Origin: Clostridiaceae bacterium
GTDB lineage: Bacteria > Bacillota > Clostridia > Oscillospirales > Acutalibacteraceae
NCBI GenBank assembly: GCA_016292705.1
Contig: JAEDHZ010000021.1
Location: forward strand, 1-13,338
DNA: 13,338 nt
Reading direction: 5' to 3'
Part shown: one piece after another, positions 6,993 through 12,649 of the stretch
Layout of the letters: each line of letters opens with the position of its first letter
Position numbering within the stretch: the first letter of the stretch is position 1
Made by a program: the position numbers and the translations under genes
The notes under the pieces: generated by a model
What the model saw: only the letters and a program-made list of their open reading frames with translations
The model's database searches: none
Told to the model about the DNA's origin: nothing

Positions 6993-7021
6993 ATAATACA
7001 TTAAAGCGTTAAAGTTGTCAA
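6993..7021 (-). promoter_or_regulatory. Promoter of the T-box-trpB2 transcript
   Basis: On the minus strand a consensus TTGACA (7016-7021), a 17-base spacer and TATTAT (6993-6998) predict a start near 6986, just upstream of Stem I. The close match to consensus suits a gene controlled mainly by attenuation. Confidence 0.85.
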
Positions 7022-7118
7022 GGGGGTTTTTAAAATTTTTTATCGTTTGAGTGGTTGTCGTTTATTTTTCGTTATATTTTGCAACAATTAACCCGCAGCT
7101 TTTGGATACTTTGGTATG

Positions 7119-7146
7119 TTGATTTTCCTGATGCTTGTGATATAAT
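7119..7146 (+). promoter_or_regulatory. Promoter of the aldo/keto reductase gene
   Basis: TTGATT (7119-7124), a 16-base spacer and a perfect TATAAT (7141-7146) with an extended TGA just before it. It lies about 75 bases ahead of the start codon and is divergent from the trpB2 promoter, with roughly 100 bases between the two -35 boxes. Confidence 0.75.
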
Positions 7147-7220
7147 GAAGTAATATTGAAACCAGAATTGTTTCGCTTTTTAAACTATCAAACCGAGAAT
7201 ACATATAACAGGAGGAAATC

Positions 7221-8135
7221 ATGAAACAGATTGAAATCGGCGGAAAAATTCCTGCTTCAGCAATCTCATTAGGCTGTATGCGGATGGGTAACCGTTCAGA
7301 AAAAGAGATCGAACAAATTATAGACTGTGCGTTAGAAAACGGCATCAATTTCTTTGACCACGCTGACATTTACGGCGGAGGCAACAGCGAGAAGCTTTTC
7401 GGCCGGTATCTGAAAAGCCATCCCGGAGTTCGTGAAAAAATAGTCATTCAGACAAAGTGTGCCATTCACGACGGACAATATGACTTTTCAAAAGAACACA
7501 TTCTCCGCTCGGTTGACGGCAGTCTTTTGCGTCTGGGGGTTGAGTATATTGATTTGCTTTTATTGCATCGTCCCGATACACTGATGGAACCCGAAGAGGT
7601 TGCAGAAGCCTTTTCAGAGTTAGAAAATTCAGGAAAGGTTCGTCATTTCGGCGTTTCAAATCATAACCCCTTGCAAATTGAATTACTCAAAACAGCCGTA
7701 AAACAACCGCTTCTTGTCAATCAGTTGCAGTTTTCAGTCACAGAAGCCGGAATGATTACCTCGGGTATGAATGTGAATATGAAAAACCCGGAATCGCAAA
7801 TGCACGATGGCAGTGTTCTTGAGTATAGCCGTATAAAAAGAATGACTATCCAGACATGGTCACCGTTCCAATTCGGATTTTTTAAAGGAAGTTTCATTGA
7901 TAACGATGATTATCCCGAATTAAACTCTGCTCTTGAGAAAATCGGCAATAAGTACGGATTGTCAAAAACGGGTACTGCGGCCGCCTGGATTCTGCGACAC
8001 CCTGCGAATATGCAGTTGATTGCCGGAACAATGAATCCTGAACACCTTTCGGAAATCTGCAAAGCAGGAGATATCGACCTGACACGGGCAGAATGGTATG
8101 AAATCTATCGCTCTGCCGGTCACTGCCTGCCATAA
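7221..8135 (+). CDS. Aldo/keto reductase, YdhF-like
   Basis: Predicted cytoplasmic NADPH-dependent oxidoreductase with a TIM-barrel fold; the substrate is unknown. The catalytic tetrad is complete: Asp46 and Tyr51 in FFDHADIYGGG, Lys79 in QTKCA and His116 in LLLHRPD. GVSNHNP (about 143-149) and the late AAAWILRHPANMQLIAGTMNPEH segment fit the cofactor-binding part. At 304 residues it is close to E. coli YdhF (about 298), and the overall motif spacing matches that group. AGGAGG lies just before the ATG and fixes the start. It appears monocistronic, with its own promoter and a terminator 30 bases downstream. No neighbour points to a pathway. Confidence 0.92.
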   Translation: MKQIEIGGKIPASAISLGCMRMGNRSEKEIEQIIDCALENGINFFDHADIYGGGNSEKLFGRYLKSHPGVREKIVIQTKCAIHDGQYDFSKEHILRSVDGSLLRLGVEYIDLLLLHRPDTLMEPEEVAEAFSELENSGKVRHFGVSNHNPLQIELLKTAVKQPLLVNQLQFSVTEAGMITSGMNVNMKNPESQMHDGSVLEYSRIKRMTIQTWSPFQFGFFKGSFIDNDDYPELNSALEKIGNKYGLSKTGTAAAWILRHPANMQLIAGTMNPEHLSEICKAGDIDLTRAEWYEIYRSAGHCLP

Positions 8136-8165
8136 GACTATCTCCGGATGTCAGCGTAATTTATT

Positions 8166-8193
8166 CAGGGCTTCCCAAAACGCTCTGTTTTTT
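8166..8193 (+). terminator. Terminator after the aldo/keto reductase
   Basis: A 6-bp stem (CAGGGC with GCTCTG, one G-U pair) and a 10-base loop are followed directly by six T. It is a compact Rho-independent terminator, 30 bases past the stop codon. Confidence 0.65.
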
Positions 8194-8218
8194 GAACCGC
8201 TGTTTTATCCGTTTCTTA

Positions 8219-8247
8219 TTGATTTATGTGTCAGACATAGATATAAT
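8219..8247 (+). promoter_or_regulatory. Promoter upstream of the gene remnant and hydro-lyase genes
   Basis: TTGATT (8219-8224), a 17-base spacer and a perfect TATAAT (8242-8247). Transcription would begin near 8254 and run through about 280 bases before the hydro-lyase alpha start. It is the best promoter candidate for the downstream two-gene unit. Confidence 0.7.
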
Positions 8248-8537
8248 ATGGATTTGACAGAAGTCTATGAAGAGATACCGGGACGGCAGTCTTGAAACAG
8301 ACGACAAGAGCCTTACAAAAATCATTACCGAATCCTCTTGTTACACAAAAGGCTGACGCAAAAAAAGCAAGAGAGATTGAACACGGAGCACGCATCATTC
8401 AGCATTCATGCGACTTTTCAAAAGCACTCAGTAAGGCTGGAATTGAAGCTCACGGTGTTTAGTCTGTTCTTTTGCCCGGATACGCACGACACGAAAAAGA
8501 CATACTGATAAATATCTTGTGTGAGGTAAAAAAATGA
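8248..8537 (+). pseudogene. Probable decayed gene upstream of the hydro-lyase alpha subunit
   Basis: There is no intact ORF, but protein-like text continues across frames. One frame (ATG at 8267) gives MKRYRDGSLETDDKSL and runs to a stop at 8356. A second frame, open from about 8292 to a TAG at 8460, includes ADAKKAREIEHGARIIQHS and ends in GIEAHGV. The same second frame resumes after the TAG as SVLLPGYARHEKDIL and stops at a TGA that overlaps the next ATG as ATGA. One frameshift plus one nonsense codon would reconnect these pieces. The stop-start overlap typical of coupled genes and the intact promoter support a former protein gene. I do not recognise the family. It could instead be an untranslated leader. 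Confidence 0.4.
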
Positions 8538-9376
8538 GAGATATCAATGTAAGTATCATAACAGACACAGTGGAAAAGCTCTGCATTGAAGCAAACGAGC
8601 ATCTCCCTGAGGATGTCAGGTGTGCAATCAGGAATTGCAGAGCCTGCGAAACCTGGGACACGGCAAAAGGTGTGCTCGACAGAATAATTGAAAACTACGA
8701 AATAGCTGATGAACAGAATGTACCGATTTGCCAGGACACCGGCATGGCATGCGTTTTTCTTGAAATCGGTCAGGATGTCCACTTTGTCGGAGGCGACCTC
8801 AGAGAGGCTGTTGACGAAGGCGTCAGAAGGGGCTATACCAACGGCTATTTAAGAAAGTCCGTTGTTAAAGACCCTGTCAGAAGAGGTAACACAGGTGACA
8901 ACACTCCTGCAATGCTCTATACCGAAATTGTTCCCGGAGACAAGGTTAAAATAACTGTTGGCCCTAAGGGCTTCGGCAGCGAAAACATGAGCCAGATAAG
9001 AATGTTCAAGCCCTCCGCCGGTCTTCAGGGCATTAAGGATTTTATTCTCCAGGTTGTTGAAGAAGCCGGGCCGAATCCCTGTCCCCCGATGGTTGTCGGT
9101 GTCGGAATAGGCGGAACATTCGACAAATGTGCGCTTCTTGCCAAGAAAGCACTTATGAGACCCCTTGACAGCCATAATGAAGACCCGTTCTATGCTGAAC
9201 TTGAAGAAGAAATGCTTGAAAAAGTCAATGCCCTCGGCATCGGTCCTCAGGGCTTCGGCGGAAAAACAACCGCAATAGGACTCAACATTGAAACCCTGCC
9301 GACTCACATCGCCGGTATGCCCTGTGCCGTAAACATAAACTGTCATGTCACCAGACATAAAACTGAAACTGTATAA
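8534..9376 (+). CDS. Class I Fe-S hydro-lyase alpha subunit (fumarase / L-tartrate dehydratase type)
   Basis: Alpha subunit of an oxygen-sensitive 4Fe-4S dehydratase of the class I fumarase superfamily. It probably interconverts fumarate and malate, though L-tartrate dehydration cannot be excluded. The 280-residue protein corresponds to the N-terminal part of single-chain FumA. Candidate cluster ligands are Cys66 in PICQDTGMA, Cys183 in NPCPPMVVGVGIGG and Cys270 in NINCHV; their spacing (117 and 87 residues) resembles that of the FumA cluster cysteines (119 and 94). Asp68 of QDTG, KGFGSENMSQIRMFKP (145-160) and GGTFDKCALLAKKAL (193-207) are further family marks. GTGAGGT precedes the ATG. The next gene, 12 bases later, is the matching beta subunit. 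This arrangement is typical of anaerobes. Confidence 0.92.
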   Translation: MRDINVSIITDTVEKLCIEANEHLPEDVRCAIRNCRACETWDTAKGVLDRIIENYEIADEQNVPICQDTGMACVFLEIGQDVHFVGGDLREAVDEGVRRGYTNGYLRKSVVKDPVRRGNTGDNTPAMLYTEIVPGDKVKITVGPKGFGSENMSQIRMFKPSAGLQGIKDFILQVVEEAGPNPCPPMVVGVGIGGTFDKCALLAKKALMRPLDSHNEDPFYAELEEEMLEKVNALGIGPQGFGGKTTAIGLNIETLPTHIAGMPCAVNINCHVTRHKTETV

Positions 9377-9388
9377 GGAGGAAAAGCA

Positions 9389-9952
9389 ATGGAAAAGCAT
9401 ATCACTCTCCCACTCACCGAAGAACTTGCAAAAACTTTGAAAGCGGGCGATACAGTTTATCTCACCGGAACGATATACACCTCCAGGGATGCCGGTCACA
9501 AAAGAATGTGCGAGGCTCTTGCACGAAACGAAAAGCTCCCCTTTGACCCCACGGATGCAACTATATACTATGTCGGCCCGACGCCGGCAAAGCCCGGTCA
9601 GGTCATCGGTTCGGCAGGCCCCACAACCTCCGGCAGAATGGATGCCTATGCTCCCACAATGATGTCGGTCGGCGCAAGAGGAATGATTGGAAAAGGGGCA
9701 AGACTCCCGGAAGTTATTGATGCAATGAAAAAATATTCAGGTGTTTATTTCGGTGCAATTGGCGGAGCAGGTGCACTTATTGCAAAATCTATTAAGAAAG
9801 CGGAACTCATTGCCTATGAAGACCTCGGAGCAGAAGCTCTCAGAAAACTGTATGTTGAGGATATGCCGCTTGTTGTCATTATTGACAGCGAGGGAAACAA
9901 CCTTTATGAAGAGGGCAAAAGGGCATATCTTGAAACAGCAAAACAAAACTGA
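9389..9952 (+). CDS. Class I Fe-S hydro-lyase beta subunit (fumarase / L-tartrate dehydratase type)
   Basis: Beta subunit of the two-chain Fe-S dehydratase, corresponding to the C-terminal domain of class I fumarase and forming the other half of the active site. The 187-residue length is normal. Motifs: LTGTIYTSRDAGHKRM (25-40), whose SRDAGHKR is a substrate-binding signature, VGPTPAKPG (62-70), GSAGPTTSGRMD (74-85), and the glycine-rich FGAIGGAGAL (121-130). A GGAGG site lies 8 bases before the ATG. It is co-transcribed with the alpha gene. The two subunits cannot be assigned to fumarate or tartrate from motifs alone; the absence of neighbouring tartrate genes and the family's prevalence in Clostridia favour fumarase. 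Confidence 0.92.
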   Translation: MEKHITLPLTEELAKTLKAGDTVYLTGTIYTSRDAGHKRMCEALARNEKLPFDPTDATIYYVGPTPAKPGQVIGSAGPTTSGRMDAYAPTMMSVGARGMIGKGARLPEVIDAMKKYSGVYFGAIGGAGALIAKSIKKAELIAYEDLGAEALRKLYVEDMPLVVIIDSEGNNLYEEGKRAYLETAKQN

Positions 9953-10298
9953 GAAATTTTAAAATGACAGATTTGATTTAAGCACCTTTGATACTCTGAT
10001 TTGGTCTTTTCCTCCATTTCATCATGAAGTCGAACATTTCACGCACATCAAAGGGTAAAGATAAAATCTTATATGTATTCTAAAACCCAAAATTCCCCCT
10101 TGCGGCAGTTCATTTTCTGCCACAAGGGGGAATATCTCTTTCAAAAAACATCCCGGTATATTGCAAAACCCGAAAACTGTCTGTTATCGCTGTTCAACGA
10201 TTCTCTGCAGTTTTGCCAAGCAGAGCTTTGTTTACGCCGAGTGAGAGAACCTCCGACGACTCAGATAGTTATCAGTCTGACTTTCAACAATATGTATA
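9953..10298. other. Convergent intergenic region without a clear gene
   Basis: This gap separates the plus-strand hydro-lyase genes from the minus-strand hydrolase. It holds a strong hairpin (annotated separately), an 8-bp inverted repeat (CCTTTGAT 9985-9992 with ATCAAAGG 10047-10054) with a long loop, and a small 6-bp stem (CTCTGC/GCAGAG near 10209-10231). A short minus-strand frame (ATG at 10037 to stop 9978) encodes MFDFMMKWRKRPNQSIKGA without a ribosome binding site. I see no convincing gene or structured RNA family. Confidence 0.5.
10092..10133. terminator. Strong hairpin between convergent genes
   Basis: An 11-bp arm (ATTCCCCCTTG with CAAGGGGGAAT) plus a further 5 bp (GGCAG with CTGCC) across one C-A mismatch closes an 8-base loop. 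The minus-strand 3' flank begins TTTT after AA and then reads GGGTTTT; the plus-strand flank (ATCTCTTTC) is less U-rich. It best fits termination of the hydrolase transcript from the right, and may also stop hydro-lyase transcripts from the left. Confidence 0.7.
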
Positions 10299-11297
10299 TT
10301 ACTTCTGACCGACAGCGGTTTCTTTATGAAGATACTTTTCAAGGAAAGCATCAACGGTTTCCCAATATTCCTCCGGAAACCAAAGCGATGAAACAGCGTG
10401 CTCAGCACCTTTGATTATGTGCTTTTCCTTTGGTGCGGCACATGCCTCAAAAACTATCGGAAGGTTTTCAACAAGAACAAAATCGTCCTTGTCGCCGTGA
10501 ATGAAGAGTGTCGGCGTTTTGGACTTTTTGAGCTGCTCAACCGCCGAAGCCTCGCCGAAGAAGAAGCCGTTCATGAGCCTGTTCACAAAGCTTGCAACGG
10601 GGATAACGATTTTCGGCGGAAGATGATATTTACGGATGCACTGGTCAACAAAGATTTCTTTCACTCCGCAGAAACCGCAATCCTCAACGGCAAGAACAAC
10701 ATTTGAGGGAAGCTCCTCACCGGTTGTCATCATTGTTGTTGCCGCACCCATTGAAACACCGTGAATGACAATTTTAACTTTTGGGTTTTCCTGAACAAGG
10801 CTGTTGATCCAGTCAACGATATCCAATCTGTCAAGCCAACCCATTGAAACATACTTGCTTTCGCTGCTGTCATGACCGCGCAAATCGGGGATGAGAACAT
10901 TGAAGCCGCGGCGGTAATACTCCATAGCGTAAGGAGACATTTCCCGCTTAACATTCGTCCAGCCGTGAATGCAGATTGCCCAGACATTGCTGTTTGAGGG
11001 ATTGCGAAACTCCATTGCGTGGAGCATTTTGCCCTCATGTCCCTTTATGGAAACACTCTGCTTATAGTTTTCGTCATACCATTTGTAACCGGCCTGCAAA
11101 GTTTTGTTGTCTGCATTGCGCTCAAAAAGGCTGTTCTTGCAAGGAACGGTTTCGTCCTTGCGACGCTTTGAACCGAGTGCAATATTAAAGAAAAGAAAAC
11201 CGAGTGCAAGATACAGAATACCCAACACCGCAACAATTATCGAAACGGCGGTTATCGTTGCCTTTTGCGCATAGGTCAAAACAAGGAAATTCAACAT
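10299..11297 (-). CDS. Membrane-anchored alpha/beta hydrolase
   Basis: Predicted serine hydrolase of the alpha/beta superfamily, resembling bacterial members with an N-terminal membrane anchor; substrate unknown. Starting at the ATG at 11297 it has 332 residues. One hydrophobic segment (about 13-41) is followed by a basic GSKRRKDE, which suggests the catalytic domain may stay inside (inference). Catalytic signs: the oxyanion-region HGWTNVKRE (111-119), PDLRGHDSS (137-145), nucleophile Ser182 in GVSMGAA, Asp269 in HGDKDDFV and His300 in KGAEHAVSS. The upstream TTG start, six codons earlier, is rejected because the GAAAGGA ribosome binding site would lie inside the ORF; that site is 9 bases before the chosen ATG. 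It is monocistronic and convergent with the hydro-lyase genes. Confidence 0.88.
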   Translation of the reverse strand: MLNFLVLTYAQKATITAVSIIVAVLGILYLALGFLFFNIALGSKRRKDETVPCKNSLFERNADNKTLQAGYKWYDENYKQSVSIKGHEGKMLHAMEFRNPSNSNVWAICIHGWTNVKREMSPYAMEYYRRGFNVLIPDLRGHDSSESKYVSMGWLDRLDIVDWINSLVQENPKVKIVIHGVSMGAATTMMTTGEELPSNVVLAVEDCGFCGVKEIFVDQCIRKYHLPPKIVIPVASFVNRLMNGFFFGEASAVEQLKKSKTPTLFIHGDKDDFVLVENLPIVFEACAAPKEKHIIKGAEHAVSSLWFPEEYWETVDAFLEKYLHKETAVGQK

Positions 11298-11333
11298 TAG
11301 GCTCAATCCTTTCAAATCCCGGAGAAAAATGTT

Positions 11334-11354
11334 TTTTCCTCGTTCAGAGGAAAA
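11334..11354 (-). other. Stem-loop in the hydrolase 5' leader
   Basis: An 8-bp perfect stem (TTTTCCTC with GAGGAAAA) with a 5-base loop lies between the predicted start of transcription and the hydrolase ribosome binding site. Its 3' arm could also pair with the following TTTTTCTCC (minus strand, about 11328-11320), so two alternative folds are possible. Confidence 0.4.
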
Positions 11355-11363
11355 CTATTGGGA

Positions 11364-11393
11364 ATTATACCATATATTAGAACATCATTGCAA
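11364..11393 (-). promoter_or_regulatory. Promoter of the alpha/beta hydrolase gene
   Basis: On the minus strand a perfect TATAAT (11364-11369) with a TGG extended -10 is preceded by TTGCAA (11388-11393) at an 18-base spacing. It leaves a leader of about 60 bases before the ATG. Confidence 0.65.
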
Positions 11394-11454
11394 CATTTGA
11401 AAAAAATTCGTCATCATGAACTAATTTTGTCCTCGTCATTTGTTTAAATTACTG

Positions 11455-11483
11455 TTTACTTTTTCAGTTTAATGTGCTAAAAT
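11455..11483 (+). promoter_or_regulatory. Promoter of the yerC-like / methyltransferase / hslO unit
   Basis: TTTACT (11455-11460), a 17-base spacer and TAAAAT (11478-11483) with TGC just before it (extended -10). Three GTTTA repeats start at 11442, 11454 and 11467, spaced 12 and 13 bases, and flank or overlap the -35. A small GCGGC/GCCGC stem (11498-11518) with five following T lies in the leader. Confidence 0.65.
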
Positions 11484-11542
11484 ACAAATGATTGCGGGCG
11501 GCTATAGTGATTTGCCGCTTTTTGAAGAAAGGGTTTATAAAA

Positions 11543-11821
11543 ATGGCTAACAGGACAACGGAAGAAAACATTGACTTTTTGTTTGATCTGATCATGCATG
11601 TTGAAACAAAGGAGGAGTGCGCAAATCTTTTTGACGCTCTGTGCACCAAAACCGAGCTTGCCTCGCTCTCCCAGCGGGCAGTCGTTGCGTATATGCTTGA
11701 ACAAAAAAAGGTCTATAGCGACATCGTTGCCGAAACCGGCGCAAGCACAGCAACAATCAGCCGTGTTAACCGAACCAAGGACGGCTATCAGAGGCTTTTT
11801 GAAAAACTGAGCGAAGATTGA
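11543..11821 (+). CDS. YerC/TrpR-family DNA-binding protein (second paralogue)
   Basis: A 92-residue TrpR-fold protein related to the first his-operon gene. Shared marks are TKEECANLFDALCT (22-35), LSQRAVVAYML (42-52) and a helix-turn-helix at about 57-76 (VYSDIVAETGASTATISRVN). It differs at the end: the YGNGGY motif of the family is replaced by RTKDGYQRLFEKL. The ATG at 11543 is preferred over an in-frame TTG at 11492 because GAAAGGG lies about 9 bases before it and the TTG lies only about 9 bases past the -10. It is the first gene of a unit with a methyltransferase and hslO. Its regulon and ligand are unknown; autoregulation is plausible (inference). Confidence 0.85.
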   Translation: MANRTTEENIDFLFDLIMHVETKEECANLFDALCTKTELASLSQRAVVAYMLEQKKVYSDIVAETGASTATISRVNRTKDGYQRLFEKLSED

Positions 11822-11834
11822 TTGGAGTTCTTTT

Positions 11835-12602
11835 ATGGCAGGCTACAGGGATTTTGCGTTCTTCTATGATCTTCTGATGAAGAACGCCGATTATGAAAGC
11901 CGCTTCGGTTATATCGTCAGTCTCCTTGCCGAAAACGGTATCGGCGAGGGGATTTTGCTTGATATGGCGTGCGGCACAGGTACGCTTTCAAAAATGTTTG
12001 CCCAAAAGGGCTTTGATGTTGTCGGAATTGATTCATCGGAAGAGATGCTTTCAAGAGCGCAGGAAAAAAAGTTTGAAGAAAACTTTGATGCACTTTTCCT
12101 TTGCCAGAAAATGGAAGAACTTGACCTGTTCGGAACAATTGACGCTGCCGTATGCACTCTTGACAGCCTCAATCATGTTACCGAAACGGAAAACATCCGT
12201 GAAATTTTTCGCCGTGTTGCCCTTTTTATGAACGATGGCGGTGTTTTTGTTTTTGATGTCAACACCCTGTTCAAGCACCGCGAAGTTCTTCAGAACAATG
12301 CTTTTGTTTTTGACACGGAAAACATTTTCTGCGTCTGGCAGAACACACTTCTTGAGGACAACGAAACAACCCAGATCAACCTTGACATCTTTGAGGGTGA
12401 CGATGATGAAGATGATTCCTATGTCAGATACAGCGAGGAGTTCTTTGAACGGGGATATGAGCTTGACTTCCTCAAAAGAACTCTTGAAGAATTCCGGTTT
12501 GAAGTTGTCGGAATATATGACGATATGACAAAAGAGCCGGTGAAAGAAAACAGCGAACGAGCCGTTTTCGTCTGCAAAAAGCACGGAACTCAGTTTGTCT
12601 GA
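11835..12602 (+). CDS. Class I SAM-dependent methyltransferase
   Basis: Predicted soluble Rossmann-fold methyltransferase of 255 residues. SAM-binding motif I is LLDMACGTGTL (41-51). The motif II acidic residue is Asp66 in VVGIDSSEEML, and AAVCTLDSLNHV (104-115) is the post-motif region. A run of acidic residues (EGDDDEDDS) interrupts the C-terminal beta-rich region. The layout matches a widespread Firmicutes small-molecule-type methyltransferase family whose substrate is not established. GGAG lies 7 bases before the ATG, and the gene begins 13 bases after the YerC-like gene, so the two are almost certainly co-transcribed. I cannot infer the substrate from the neighbours. Confidence 0.88.
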   Translation: MAGYRDFAFFYDLLMKNADYESRFGYIVSLLAENGIGEGILLDMACGTGTLSKMFAQKGFDVVGIDSSEEMLSRAQEKKFEENFDALFLCQKMEELDLFGTIDAAVCTLDSLNHVTETENIREIFRRVALFMNDGGVFVFDVNTLFKHREVLQNNAFVFDTENIFCVWQNTLLEDNETTQINLDIFEGDDDEDDSYVRYSEEFFERGYELDFLKRTLEEFRFEVVGIYDDMTKEPVKENSERAVFVCKKHGTQFV

Positions 12603-12622
12603 TAACACATTATTTTGAAAGG

Positions 12623-12637
12623 AAACGGCAATTTGCC
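12623..12637 (+). promoter_or_regulatory. Hairpin between ribosome binding site and hslO start
   Basis: CGGCA-ATT-TGCCG forms a compact 5-bp stem between GAAAGGA (about 12616-12622) and the hslO ATG. The only ribosome binding candidate at normal distance is a bare AGG seven bases before the ATG. Folding would bring the upstream GAAAGGA nearer to the start. Confidence 0.4.
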
Positions 12638-12649
12638 GCAGGTATAAAT

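Noticed and set aside
7088..7369. 93-codon minus-strand ORF upstream of the aldo/keto reductase
   Set aside because: It overlaps the promoter and the start of the reductase in antisense and has no motif.
8849..9499. 216-codon minus-strand ORF opposite the hydro-lyase genes
   Set aside because: It is antisense to two clearly assigned subunits and covers their junction; its composition follows the coding strand and it lacks a start signal.
10073..10414. 113-codon plus-strand ORF in the convergent gap
   Set aside because: It runs through the strong hairpin and then antisense to the hydrolase catalytic domain end, has no ribosome binding site and no recognisable motif.
10299..11315. Longer hydrolase start at TTG 11315
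   Set aside because: The GAAAGGA ribosome binding site would lie within codons 2-3; the ATG at 11297 has that site at a normal distance and leaves a normal membrane anchor.
11492..11542. N-terminal extension of the second YerC-like gene from a TTG
   Set aside because: The TTG is only about 9 bases past the -10, so near the predicted transcription start, and has no ribosome binding site; the ATG at 11543 does.
12051..12608. 185-codon minus-strand ORF opposite the methyltransferase
   Set aside because: Antisense shadow of a gene with intact SAM-binding motifs; no ribosome binding site or family resemblance.
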